Of a stretch of DNA of 64,000 bases, positions 1 through 11,779 are shown piece after piece. The stretch is from assembly GCA_951213105.1 (NCBI GenBank), contig OX578148.1, positions 140,979,518-141,043,517 on the forward strand, in the 5' to 3' direction. Numbering within the stretch: position 1 is the first letter of the stretch; every line of letters starts with the position of its first letter. The stretch comes from Amaurobius ferox (lineage: Eukaryota; Arthropoda; Arachnida; Araneae; Amaurobiidae). The position numbers and the translations under genes were made by a program. The notes beneath the pieces are model-generated. The model was not told where the DNA came from. It saw only the letters and a program-made list of their open reading frames with translations, and made no database searches.

Positions 1-327
1 AATTTTTTTATATATTTTATGGGATAATTTGAATATTTTCTAAAATTTTCGAAGCAATTTGCTAAATTTAACTTCGCTTAAAAATGTTTGAAAAATTAAG
101 TCCCATAGGGTTCAATGCATTTCATTTTGTCAACCCGGTTTCAATCCAAAAGTAATTGGGCGATATTATTCATTTACATTCTCATATGTTCCACAGACCG
201 TCTCAACAGCATACTAAAATTTCAGTTTGATAAAGTCATTTTTACGGCAGTGATCGTGCGGACGGACAGACAGACAGACAGGACGACCAAAGTCATAAAC
301 ACTTTTCAACTTTATTGTAAAGTGTTA
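1..327 (+). mobile_element. Family A element, 3' part
   Basis: Cut by the window edge. Contains CCCATAGGGTTCAATG, the GGACAGACAGACAGACAGG short tandem and the terminal hairpin AACACTTTTCAACTTTATTG...AAAGTGTT. Shared with copies at 6401, 9469, 26641, 29623, 37900 and 45786. Confidence 0.8.
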
Positions 328-552
328 AAAATAAAAATGTTTCTTTCTGAGTCGGAAATAGGGTCTTGATTATAAATATATATTTTTATAAATATATATA
401 TTTTTTATTTTATATAAATATATTTTTTTTTCTTTTTTTAACCTTCACTCGAATTATAAAGTGAAATATAAAAGACAGATATAAATAGAAAACAACAAAA
501 ATGTGTACTTGAAAATTGAGTATTAAAACCTATATTTATTATTGAAAAAAAA

Positions 553-718
553 AAGCACTTTTAGTTTCCGAGTCATTGTATTGTCAGGTTGAAGAAGATT
601 GCTCCGTTTTTCATGTTTGTAATGCTCATATCTTGAAAACTAAAAAAGCTCTCTTTGAACAATACACAAGAATGGGTAGCTTTATGAAAGCCCTATTAAC
701 GTATATAATCTGATTTTG
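553..718 (+). repeat. Interspersed repeat E, copy 1
   Basis: Contains GTCAGGTTGAAGAAGATTGC and CAAGAATGGGTAG; two further copies at 995-1160 and 21396-21560. Class unknown. Confidence 0.6.
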
Positions 719-994
719 GATAGATTTTCATTTTTTGGAGAAAATCTTAGAAGCAAATCTTAGTAGTCCGAACGAATTCTTTTTTTCATTTTTCATACTT
801 TCATTCGAAATATGTTCGAAACTATACAAGATAGATATAAATAGAACTTTTAAAGAGCTACCCATTCTTGTTTATTGTTTGCACTTTCAATTTTTAAGAT
901 TTAACTTTTTAAGATTTAAATAGTGACGAAAATATGTATGAAGAAATTTAGTTTCTAAATCTATGTTTTTTTTTTTTTTTTAAAAAAGCTTTTA

Positions 995-1160
995 TAGTTT
1001 CGAACCATCGTCTTGTCAAGTTGAAGAAGTATGAAAATGTTCCGTTTTTCAAGTTTGTATAATGCGTAAATCTTAAAAATTGGAAATGATAGCTGCAAAC
1101 AATAAACAAGAATGGGTAGTTCTTTAAAAGTTCTATAAGTATATATAATTAGATTTTAGA
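995..1160 (+). repeat. Interspersed repeat E, copy 2
   Basis: CGTCTTGTCAAGTTGAAGAAG and AACAATAAACAAGAATGGGT, as in the other copies. Copies 1 and 2 are about 440 bp apart in direct orientation. Confidence 0.6.
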
Positions 1161-1199
1161 TAACTTTTTTCATGTTACAAAAGTTGAGTTTTATATTAC

Positions 1200-3175
1200 A
1201 AAATGTTATTCACGAAAACCCATTTCGGCTCCATCAAACTGAAACCGCCACCCATTTTTTATCGACTTTTTCCTATACTTTGAAGCTGGAAATGTTGGTT
1301 TTATAAGTATCGGGACAGTTTGAAAACATAAGGTAAAAAAAATGGAGTTTATTTTTTAGTCTCCATAACATAAAAAATTCTCAAGAAAGATTTATAAAAA
1401 TTCTAGTTCCTCGAATTTTTTTTTTTATTGACCTTTTCCAATTCTTTAAAGTCGAAAAAGTCTGATTTATAAGGTAGATTTATTTATATGTTTGACATGC
1501 TTTTAGATAATATTAAAGTGAAAGAACGGGGGTCAATATATTATTACTTTCCTTATATACATAATGTATAAGGAAAGTATTGTGACGGGGTCGAAAATTC
1601 GAATTCGAGTTTTCGACGGGAGAGCACGTTTCAAGCATCCCTGATCACGAATCAAACATTTTTGAAGTGATGTCTGTGTGTGTGTATGTGTGTGAAAGTA
1701 TGTGTGTGTCAGCGAGTCTGTGGAGATAACTGATGAACGAATGGATCGATTCGAACGAAATTTGGTACAAAAATCACAATCCGTAAGCACTAGAAGCCTA
1801 TTCTTTTTATACGTAATCGAATGTTCAGAACCTCCTTAAATTTTCAAGTGAAATTTTGAAAAAATCGTCAAAAACTCAAAACCGCAAATAAAGTTGCGCA
1901 AATAGACATTTCTTATGTAATTTTTCATTAGAAAACGATTGACATAAATTTTAGAACGCTAACTTGAACCATTCTCGAGATATTGCACAATTTTAAAAAA
2001 AATTATCAAAAAGTCATATAAAATAAAAAAATTCCTATTGAGAAACATGTTCACTTTTCATATGTAATACTATGCGATAAATTGGGTGACATCATTCTCG
2101 TAGATCTAGCTCGTTCCATTCATGAAAAAAGATACTTTGAGTAATACTTTTGTATTTGAACGCCGATAGTCATTTATCTGCCGTAAGAATAACTTATTTC
2201 TTCGTCCACAACGCTTGGCGAGATTTTGGCGACGAATTTGGCGGAATGTCGCCAACTTGGCGACTTTTTGAAATGTTGCCAAATTAACGAAAATCTCGCC
2301 AAATGGATAAAAATGACGCTAAATCAATGAAAATGATGACTAACTGTCGAAAATTCTTCGAAAATTAAACTGTCGAAAATTAAACTGTCGAATGTTCGTC
2401 GAAAATTAAACTGTCGAAAATATCTTGGAAAGAATATAAGTATCTACTATAAGAGAAACCTATTTTTTTTTACTGTAAGAGTAGTAAATTCATTACATTA
2501 TATAAGGAAAGTCATGTGTTACCCACATCAGATTTTTTTTAGTTGCCATAAAATAAAAATTTCTTACAGGGATTCGACTTCCGCCAGTTTTTTTTTATCG
2601 ACAATTTTCTATTTCTTTAGGGCCGGAAATACTGATTTCAGAAGTTTTGAAACTTTTAAAAAAAAATTAAGGTATAAACCTTAATTTCCATAAAAAAAAG
2701 TCTCAAACGGATATTTTTCGAAAAATTCGACCTCCAATTCTATTTTCAACCAACCTTTTCCTATTAAGGTCAAAAATGTCTGTTTTATAAGTTTCAAGAT
2801 ATTTTGAAAAAAATAAGGTAAAATAAAAAGACGGGAGTTTATTTCTTATTTTTCAGTCGCCATAACTTAAAATTTCTCAAAGGGAATTAATTCTTAAGTT
2901 TCGTAACCTTTCGAAAAAGTTTTCGCAACCTTTTGAAAAAAAAATTAAGGTAACAATCAAGAACTTAGTTTTATTTAGTCGCCATAACAAACAAAATCCC
3001 ATGCGAACCTTTTATAAAAATTCGACTTCCAATTTCTTTTCCACAACTTATTTCTTTTAATCGAAAAATTCAGTATTATATATTTCTGGATGCTTAGAAA
3101 AAAATGTAAGGTTTTTAAAGTAAGGCCTGTGAAGATTTTTGAAAAATTATCTTTTTTACTTCTTTTTATCATTTT
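1200..3175 (+). repeat. Divergent tandem array interrupted by a family B element
   Basis: About six loose units of 130-200 bp share AAAATTCGACTTCC, TTTCCTATT...TTTAAGTC, GTTTTATAAGTTTC, AAAAATAAGGTAAAA and TAGTCGCCATAAC in the same order. The family B copy at 1546-2540 splits it. No ORF of note. Confidence 0.55.
1546..2540 (+). mobile_element. Family B element
   Basis: Starts with the palindrome ACTTTCCTTATATACATAAT...GGAAAGT, has a TG-rich microsatellite, and ends TATAAGGAAAGTCATGTG...CACATCAGATTTTTTT, where ATGTG/CACAT forms a short stem. No ORF of note. Interrupts the divergent tandem array at 1200-3175. Confidence 0.8.
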
Positions 3176-3549
3176 TTTTTCATTCGATATGCCTTTCTAT
3201 TTATTTAATATCAAAGTTCGACTTTTAGCGATTTCATACCAATTCGTCCGTACCTATCGAAAAAAATGATTTCTCAGTTTCAATCTTTGCACCACCATAA
3301 AGTACGAGAAATTATTTTTAAAGTGAGACTTAAGAGGAATCCATAGCACGGTTTATTGAAAAAAAAATTCAAGTTTTGAGAGTCGGAAGTCAAAATCCAT
3401 TTTACAATTCCAACATCGAAAAATCCACTCGCCTCCGATCTTCATAATTTTAACAAGGTAACCCCCTCTTTTAAAAAACTCTTTCCCCCTCTTTTAAAAA
3501 ATTACTAGCCGAATACTCGTTGAAAATCAATGGTCTCCCCAAATAATGT

Positions 3550-4560
3550 GAATTTTTGAATAATTCTATTTATCAATGGGTCCTTCTGAAACTGTTCACC
3601 CATGCACAAAATTTCGAATATCTGTCTCACTTCAGACTGAGCATTTCTCAATTATTCAGCCAATTAAATATCAAAGTGTATGGCATCCCTAAATTAACAA
3701 TTATTAGAAAGCTGAAATTATACATTTTTTTTCTCTACCATTACATCAAATCTATCTACCCATCAAATCTATCTACCCAATCTAATCTAATCAATCTATC
3801 ATCTCTATCTACCATTACATCAAATTTAAAGTCTATATCTTACCGCGAAGTATGCTTTTCTACCATTTCACCTTTCGAATGTTTTTATGTGAATGAACAT
3901 TTTTATAGCTATTCTTCTTGGGTTTTTTTATCAGATGATTGGCCCATCTACCAAATACCAAGCCTCTATTTTAAAGGAGGCGTTTTTCATTTATATGGAA
4001 AATCGAACATTTTGGTATGCGGCACCTCTAAACTAAAAAATATTGGAAAACTGAAATTGCATACTTTTTTCCTTTCGAACTATTTACCTCTACATCAAAT
4101 TTGAAGGCTCTATCTCATCCATGTTTTTTGTTATTTCTACTTTCGAACGTTTTTCTGGAGAGCACTAACTTAAATAGACATTTCTGGAAAACTACCTCTT
4201 CTTGGAGCCGGGGGGGGGGGGTGTCAAATGATTAGCCAATGTACTTCATTTCAAACCTCTATCATATTTTAAAGTAGGCGGTTCTTATTTATTCGATAAA
4301 TTGTACATTGTGGAGTGCGGCACCCCCTAAATTAGCAAATATTGGAAATCTGAAATTGCACAATTTCGTCCTTTCGAACGTTTACCCATATACTTAATTT
4401 GAACTCTTTATCTCAGTGTTAAGTATGCTTTTCTTTCATTTCACCTTTCGAACGTTTTGGTGTGCAGCACACCCTTTACAGGACATTTCAGGGAGTTTTA
4501 TCAAACGATCGACCTGTATACCAGATTGCATGTCTATCTGTTCGGGAAATGCCTAAAACA
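3550..4560 (+). repeat. Divergent tandem array, about 300-bp unit
   Basis: Three diverged units share GTATGC(GGC)ACC-TAAATTA, TATTGGAAA-CTGAAATT, CATTTCACCTTTCGAACGTT and ATCAAATGATTGGCC. The 182-codon plus-strand ORF over it is rich in Ser, Tyr, Leu and Ile and looks like an accident of the repeat. Confidence 0.5.
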
Positions 4561-5078
4561 GCGTGACGACGAACATACAGACTCACACTTGGCAATCAGT
4601 AGATGAGATAGATGTATCCGAGGAAATCCGTCGATTTTTGCCAATTTTTAATTTTTGACGAAAGTAGAGTAGTCACATGGTCATGGAGGACCCAAATCAT
4701 TAGAACGCCACGACTGAGAGGGCAAATGACCTGGAAATCCTAATTTAGCATTTGAGTTAAGTTACTGCGATATTAAATTTTGAAATCCAGTCTTTTATAA
4801 TGCTTTACCATATTTTTCTTACTCTTCCAGGGATGTATCGTGATTGATCTCTCTTGTTTTTATGTAATTTCGATCGAGAAAACCGATTTTTTTTTATCTT
4901 TCACGACGATATCTTCAGTTTGAAGTCCAGAAAACATGTTTTTTAAATTTTGAAAAATTTAGCATTTCCTTGTTACTCCTCCCCCTTTGTCAATACTGCG
5001 ATTTTGTCGATACACATGCAAATCAGTTTTGACTTTTCTACAGAACTACATTACAGCACGACCAGACTAATACCGTAC

Positions 5079-5862
5079 CTGCATTTTTCTTCTTTTTGCT
5101 TAATTTGACATCATCCGGAAAGGGCAACAAAGCAATGGCAAGAGCTGCAGGAGTGTCATTGCTGGTGTGAACACTATCGTTGTCCTTGATCTCGAAGGAG
5201 TATTTAAGGCGACCATTGGTTACATAGTGCTGGGCTTTTTCTCCTCTCTTGCTGACCTCGAGAATGGATCTCTGAGACTTGGGAGCAGTCACCCTGTGTT
5301 TCCTTTTGTCCAGTACCGAAATGGGGACGTCGTTGTCGTATTTGTTACTTCCGTTGAAATCGGGCTGAGTCAGCACAGGAAGCTCTTGATCAAGATCTTG
5401 GGTTTTCTTGGAATCGTCTTTCGAGATGTTGCGAAAAGTTTGATAATATCCAACTGTAGGTTTGAAAGACCGAGGATTGTACAAGGAATACGAATCCTTT
5501 GTGTAAGGACCGGCGTTGGCGTTTCCAGCATTTATGCGGGTCCCGGTTTTGGACGACCCATAGGACTGTGCCACAGGTGTGTGTCTTGGCCTCGCGCTCG
5601 TGGTGATGTGTCTGAAGACTGGAGCTTCCTCATTTCTGTAGGGTTTCTCTCCGTAACCATAAGCGTATGCTGGTTTGGTCGGACGGCGATGTTCGGTGGT
5701 GACGGGTGCGGTGTGTTGGTTTGGCTTCCCAGCAGTAGTTGCAGTCGCTAGGTGACTGTTATTCGTGCGTCGTAAGGAATGTTGGTTACGAACTGGATTT
5801 TGCGTCTGTCTGGGTAGCCAGTACTCGTAGTAAATTCCTTTATTGAAGGTGCGAAGCAGGAC
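5079..5862 (-). CDS. ADAMTS-like exon 8: spacer end plus long hydrophilic tail
   Basis: This exon starts in phase 0 after acceptor ATTTTCAG. It encodes VLLRTFNKGIYYEYWLP, the end of the ADAMTS spacer, then about 240 residues rich in Ser, Thr, Asn, Lys, Arg and Tyr with no cysteine, a plausible disordered linker before further TSRs. A donor CAG|GTACGG gives the end at 5079 (261 codons plus 1 nt). If it is not used, the frame continues to a stop at 5038-5040, adding WSCCNVVL-type residues that look intronic. The 3' boundary is therefore the least certain part. No further exon was recognised between 1 and 5038. Confidence 0.85.
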
Positions 5863-5982
5863 CTGAAAATTACAGATACAGTTGCAAATTAAATAATTTC
5901 ATGTAAAAGAATAATCAAAATTTCAATCGTATTAAATACGAGTTTGGAACCTGAGAATATCAGATATCAATCATTCCCACAC

Positions 5983-6076
5983 CCTGTGTTCCTCAAGTGG
6001 GTTTTTACTGTCTTCGATGTTCTGGGCACAAAACAAAACGTTTAGCGATATAACGCCCAATACCAGGCCGAACAGT
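5983..6076 (-). CDS. Candidate alternative exon with signal-peptide-like sequence
   Basis: On the minus strand a good acceptor (TTGTATTTCAG) opens a 94-nt frame encoding LFGLVLGVISLNVLFCAQ then NIEDSKNPLEEHR, like a cleavable signal peptide and mature start. A weak donor AGG|GTGTGG ends it in phase 0, the phase at which the 5079-5862 exon starts, after an intron of only 120 bp. It cannot be an ordinary cassette after exon 7, because its first nucleotide would shift the frame. No ATG exon ending in the required phase was found. It could be an alternative first coding region or chance. Confidence 0.3.
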
Positions 6077-6400
6077 CTGAAATACAAGTAAAACGGAGTA
6101 ATGAAAATTATTAGAAAAAAAAACTGAGGCTTGAAATGAATATTGCAGAATCACTCGAGCTTATGCTAATACTTACTAAAGTGCATTTAAATTTGTTTGA
6201 CCATTTTGTGGCGGTATATATTTGTTTATTTCATAGCGTACCGTATTATTCATCTTCAGTCTTTCGTTAAAATAAAATACATTAGGAAAATAATTATTAG
6301 CGCCAATAGGATACACACTCAAATATATGCTAATGCCGGAAATAGAGAATGAGTTGCGCAAAGCTCGCGGCGTGTATGGCGTGCTTTCAATAAAAATAAC

Positions 6401-7363
6401 AAGAAAGATCAATCATGCATAAAGCATTGATTATGAAACACTTTACAACTGCAATGCAATTTTATTTAATAATCTCTAAAATGCGATGCATTCAGCGCTG
6501 ATATATTTTAAAGTATCATAGAACTACGTAATTTATTATATTTGAAAACTTCATCGAAAAAAATGAACTTTATTCAAATGACGCCATTAAAATATAAATC
6601 GTCTGACTCTTTATTTAAAAGCAGTGAACATTTCATTTGCATACTTTTATTCCAGACTCCAGAATTAAATAATTTTTCGTGAAAAAAAATCAGCAATTCT
6701 TATGCAACTCATCTTGCAGTACTCATCTTTATATACAGTCTGCATCCATTAAAATGAGGCTCCGTTGTAGAAATAATCAACGTGTGATGATCATTTAAAT
6801 TAAAAAATATTGTAATTGCGTTGGCGCAAAATATACATGCGCAGAAAATACGCAAAAATAAAATGGTTTTAGGACGGATGCAACACTCAATATAAATTTA
6901 AAAGAACTTTAAAAATCACGATTTCGATACTAGAAAAAAAGATGGATGCCCTATTTTATTTTGAAATGGGTCACTTGATCTCTTCATTATTATTTTAATT
7001 TTTATTTAAAAAACTAGGAAACATATTTTGCTGAATTTCCTTTCATATATTTTACGGGATAATTGGAATATTTCTTAAAATTTTCTAAGCAATTTGTGAA
7101 TTTTAGCTCCGCTTAAAAAATGCTTGAAACATGAGGTCCCATAGGGTTCAATGTATTTCGCTTTTTCAACCCGGGTTCAATTCAGCACTAATTGGGTGAT
7201 ATTATTCATTTACATTCCCATACGTCCCACAGCCCATCTCAAAAACCCACTAAAATTAAATTTTGATGAAGTCATTTTTATGGCAGTGATTGTGTGAACG
7301 GACGGACAGACAGACAGAATGAACCAAATCATAAACACTTTTCAACTTTGTTGTAAAGTGTTA
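6401..7363 (+). mobile_element. Family A element, near full length
   Basis: 963 bp, no coding capacity. The 5' end has a palindrome (AATCATGCATAAAGCATTGATT), the 3' end a GACAGACAGACAGA tract followed by a stem of AACACTTT/AAAGTGTT. No terminal inverted repeat joins the two ends. The layout resembles non-autonomous Helentron/HINE (DINE-1-like) elements; this classification is inference. Confidence 0.75.
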
Positions 7364-7624
7364 ACAAAACCACCACGTTCGTTTCTGTCAGTGAGCTACT
7401 ATCAGTAATGGCTCGAATCTACATTTTTGAACTGTACTAGTTATTAAGGAATTGAAGGGTTACTTTTATACTGCTATTTTGAACTCACTCGTTTAAAATA
7501 AGTTACTGTATTGATTCTGTGTTGGCTGCTACAAAAAAGAAAATAAAAGACAAACAACTTGCAAGTAGAACAGTCTATCAATTCTAAATGGAAATTTTAG
7601 TTTTGGGGATGGTAATGCAATATT

Positions 7625-8401
7625 ACTTTCCTTATATACATATAATGTATAAGGAAAGTATTGTGACGGGTCGAAAATTCGAATGCGAGTTTTCGACGGG
7701 AGAGCACGTTTCAAGCATCCTTGAACACGAATCAGACGTTTTTGAGATGATGGCTGTGTGTGTGTGTCAGTGAGTCTGTTGAGAGTTGGAGACGATAACT
7801 GACGAAAACAAAAAATTAAAAAATATATATTACCTATTGTTAAAATATATTCACTTTTCATAAGTAATAACATGTGATAAATTGGGTGACATCATTCTCG
7901 CGGATCTAGCTAGTTCCATTCATGTAAAAATACATTTTAGATAATACTTTTGTATTTGGACACCAATAGTCAGTTATCTGCTGCAATAATAACTTATTTC
8001 TCCGTCCATATCGCTTGGCGAGATATTGGCGTCATATCGCCAACTGTCGACGAATTTTTTAAATGTTGCTAAATTAACGAAAATGTCGCCAAATTGATAA
8101 AAATGACGCTAAATCAATGAAAATGCCGACTAGATGATGAAGTCACTATTAAAGTATTTTAATATATGGATTATATAGCTTATTGAAGATATTATCAATA
8201 CTGATGATTGGTTAGAGTTGCGCGAAGTATAAGTTAATCGAGTATTTTGAAATAGTTTTTGCATGTTGTCATCCTGAAAATCGCCCAATGTACAATTCAA
8301 TGATAAAAACACAGCACCGTGGATCTTATTTTTTTATCGTAAAACTAGTAAATGCATTGCATTACATAAGGAAAGTCATGTGCTTTCCCGCATCAGATTT
8401 T
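7625..8401 (+). mobile_element. Family B element, internally deleted
   Basis: Both family ends are present (ACTTTCCTTATATACATATA and GGAAAGTCATGTGC...CATCAGATTTT), but about 200 bp of the middle is missing compared with 33008-33942. Confidence 0.8.
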
Positions 8402-8474
8402 CTTGTAATTATAATGAATATATAGTATTGAACCAATATGTATGTAACTAGAATGCATATAATCAATAAATTAT

Positions 8475-8739
8475 GCAGGCGCGACAGCCCAGTGGTTAGC
8501 GCATCGGGATAGCACTCGGACGACCCGAGTTCGATTGTCGCCCACACTGTCGTCGTGTTCACGCGGAGTAGGATCACGTTAAACACGTGGATCCGCAAGT
8601 TTTCAGAGAGGTTGGTGGTAGGGGAAGGAGAGTCCCTGTGGATACCTCCCCCACTGGGTTCCGGTCTAAATTGAGGGCACTTCCCGCCCGCCCAGATACC
8701 TTACACCTTCGGTAGGTTGGACGGTCTGGGTCGAAGTAG
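8475..8739 (+). mobile_element. Full tRNA-derived SINE
   Basis: A 265-bp element flanked by 14-bp duplications AATCAATAAATTAT (8461-8474, 8740-8753). The head GACAGCCCAGTGGTTAGCGC is an A box and GAGTTCGATTG a B box, so it derives from a tRNA. The body contains GGTTGGTGGTAGGGGAAGG, and the tail ends TTGGACGGTCTGGGTC. It should be transcribed by Pol III and moved by a partner LINE (family knowledge). Confidence 0.9.
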
Positions 8740-9468
8740 AATCAATAAATTATAAGCTGGATTTTCTTTTATTTATATTACCTTAATCATCTGGCTACTC
8801 ATTGCCGGCGTGTGTTGTTGAATAAAGATCTATCCATCTAACGAATAAAATCAATTGTTATATTGGTATTAGGTGACCCTTCAAATTTTGTCATTTTCAA
8901 CTGCTTCCAAAGTTTGGTGCGTCTCATTTGGGCACCTCTATTCAAGGTTCTCTTCTAAAAACATCCACTTTTTACTTGCATTTCCAAAACTTTTAAGAAA
9001 AGCGCCCTCAGTTTGATTCGATCTCTTTGATGTGTGAACCGAGGAAAATTCTCTTGCTCTCGTTGTGGTGCAGATTTTCCTTTTAATTTTTTATTAGTAT
9101 GCCGATAGTTTTTAAGTGGGATTGTGATATTTTACAAATAGAAATTTGAAGGTGTCGCTAAATTTTGAATGCAATAAAGTAATATTGTTTTCATAAAAAT
9201 TCGATCCAATTTATGTTTAAGGGGTGTAGACGAAAAATTTGAAATTGAGCGTCAAAATATCGATTTTCTTTCTTTTTAATTTCAAATCTACATATTGTTA
9301 AAACTCACTTAAATACGTTCTAGATTTCTACCTTAAACTAAAGTGCTCTTTCGAAGTGATTTTATAGTTATTTTATAATCCTCTTAATAAAAGGAAAATT
9401 TCATTTGCCTTTTTCTCAGCTTACAAATTTCACATTTATTATTTTATTATAACTGCTGAGGCTTTTCA

Positions 9469-10899
9469 GCACTTTACAACATAGTTGAAAAGTGTTTATG
9501 ACTTTGTTCATTCTGTCTGTCTGTCCGTCTATCCGTTAGCCCGATTACTGCCGTAATAATGACTTTATCAAAATTAAATTTTAGTATGTTGTTCAGACGG
9601 TCTGTGAGACCTATGGGAATATAAATTAATAATGTCACCCAATTAGTTTTGGATTGAACCCGGGTTTAAAAAATGAAACATATTAAACCCTATGGGACCT
9701 CATTTTTCAAACATTTTTTAAGCGGATTTAAAATTCACAAATTGCTTCGAAGTTTTAAGCAATATTCAAATTATCCCATAAAATATATAAAAAAATTCCA
9801 GCAAAATATATTTAGTAGTTTTTTAAATAAAAATTAAAATAATAATAATAACCCTTTATATGAAGAGATCATGTTGTTGTTGAGACCCAGACCGTCCGAC
9901 CTACCAGAAAGGTGTAAGGCAACTGTTTGGACGGCCGGGAAGTGCCACCCAATTTAGACCGGAACCCAGTGGGGGAGGCATCCACAGGGACCGTACCCTC
10001 CTTCCCCTACCACCAACCTCTCGGAAGGACTTACGGACCCACATGTTTAACGTGATCGTACTCCGCATGAACACGGCGGCAGTTGTGGCAGCGTGCAAAT
10101 CCAGCGCGCAAACCACCGGGCTACCGCGCCCGAAATGTGCCAACAGCACTAATGAAGAGATCATGTGACCCACTTCAAAATAAAATATGTCATTCATCTT
10201 GTGTCGAAATTGTGATTTTTAAAGTTCTTTTTAATTCATATTTAATGTTGTATCCTTCCTAAAACCGCTTTATTTTTGCTTAAATTCTGTGCATCTACAT
10301 ACTGAAATAACGCAATTACAATATAGTTGAGTTTAAATGATCATCCAACTTTAATTATTTCTACATCGAAACCTAATTTTCACTTATGGAAAATGTAAAT
10401 ATCATAAGATGTAGAATGAGTTGTATAAGAATTGCTGCATTTCTTTAACGCAAAATTATTTAGCTCATGGAGTCTGCATTACAGCTGAAATGAATGAAAC
10501 ATTCATTGACACAGAGACGCAAGCGATTTTTTTCGATGAAGTTTTAAGCATAGAGTTAAATTACTTGTACCTCCATGGTTTTAAGTGTTTAAATAAAATA
10601 AATTACTATAGTATTGTTTGTGATGAATGAAATGAATGGAAAAAAGTTATGAATGAAATGCTGCTTTTATACAGAGCCAGGAGTGTCATATTTCGATGAC
10701 GTCATTTGAATAAATTTAATTTGTTTTCCATGAAGTTTTCAAATATAATAAATTATTGAAGTATTATGATAATTTTAAAAATATTACCGAGGAATGTATT
10801 GCATTTAACGATGTTTAAACCAGACAATTTATATTTTAATGCCGTCATTTGAATGAAGTTCATTTTTTTCGATGAAGTTTTAAGTTTTCAAATATAATA
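9469..10899 (-). mobile_element. Family A element interrupted by a SINE
   Basis: Reverse copy beginning with the terminal hairpin CACTTTACAACATAGTTG and the TCTGTCTGTCTGTCCGTC tract, split by the SINE at 9875-10151. Ends where another short repeat (10900) starts. Confidence 0.8.
9875..10151 (-). mobile_element. Full tRNA-derived SINE nested in family A
   Basis: Same family as 8475 in reverse, flanked by a 15-bp duplication ATGAAGAGATCATGT (9860-9874, 10152-10166). In its own orientation it ends GGTCTGGGTCTCAACAACAA, giving the usual simple tail. It splits the family A copy at 9469-10899. Confidence 0.9.
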
Positions 10900-10995
10900 G
10901 ACACTCAGAGGGGAATGCGATACTAGGTTCCATTGTAAATATTGTTCGTCTTGAAGGGTACAATCACCCCTCTTATTTTGTCAAAACAGTTTATA
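10900..10995 (+). repeat. Short interspersed repeat R, copy 1
   Basis: Starts GACACTCAGAGGGGAATGCG and ends ATACACCCTGTA. A second copy is at 18244-18352. Class unknown. Confidence 0.6.
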
Positions 10996-11540
10996 TACAC
11001 CCTGTATTTTGATATATATTGGAATCAATTACGGCCATCTGGTATCAAGATGACGGGGATCATTGATATTTTCAATTTATTACGTCATCTGTTTTGGCAA
11101 AGATTTGTTATACTCATATTGTACTACGGGTAATCTTTTACTAACATGCGAACATATTTTCTAATCTACGGCATTATAATTAGTATGGGTATATCTACCC
11201 ATATAGTTTTAGCACTTTCATTTTGGCATATTGTTGGAGTCATTTACTGCCTTCACGTTTAAAGATTAGGGGTTTATTGATATTTTCAATTTATGCATGC
11301 AGTCTACTAATACAGGTTTTATTTTCTAATATTCGCATATATAAGTAGCACGGGTCCCATACAGTTTTAACGCTTTCATTTTGCATATATTGATTCAATT
11401 TCATATTTTTTGTAAATTTGCTTACAAAAGGGGTCAGGATGTTTTAATCTTCATATCTGTCAGTTAAGATAATTGTGTATAACGAGAACAAGGATTTTTA
11501 AACTCCTTTTTATGAGCATTAAATTAAATATTTTAACATA
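10996..11540 (+). mobile_element. Family D fragment
   Basis: Opposite orientation to 36321-37368, with GGAATCAATTACGGCC, TGATATTTTCAATTTATTAC, and GTATATCTACCC motifs matching as complement. Truncated at both ends. Confidence 0.5.
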
Positions 11541-11715
11541 ATATTTTGATTAGCAATGTCATTTAGTATGCTATAGGAATTTGCACATGATTGTGAATTT
11601 TAAGTTTCTTTATATTATATATATATACTCCGTAAGAAGAACGGGTATGCTGTTTATTTACAATAATTATAAATATTTTGGTCTATTTATAATGTTCAGA
11701 ATATGTACTATAATA

Positions 11716-11779
<64 letters not shown>

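Noticed and set aside
5167..5751. 194-codon plus-strand ORF
   Set aside because: It overlaps ADAMTS-like exon 8, whose frame, splice site and spacer motif are on the minus strand.
9901..10197. 98-codon minus-strand ORF
   Set aside because: Lies over the tRNA-derived SINE and is not conserved as a frame in the other full copy.
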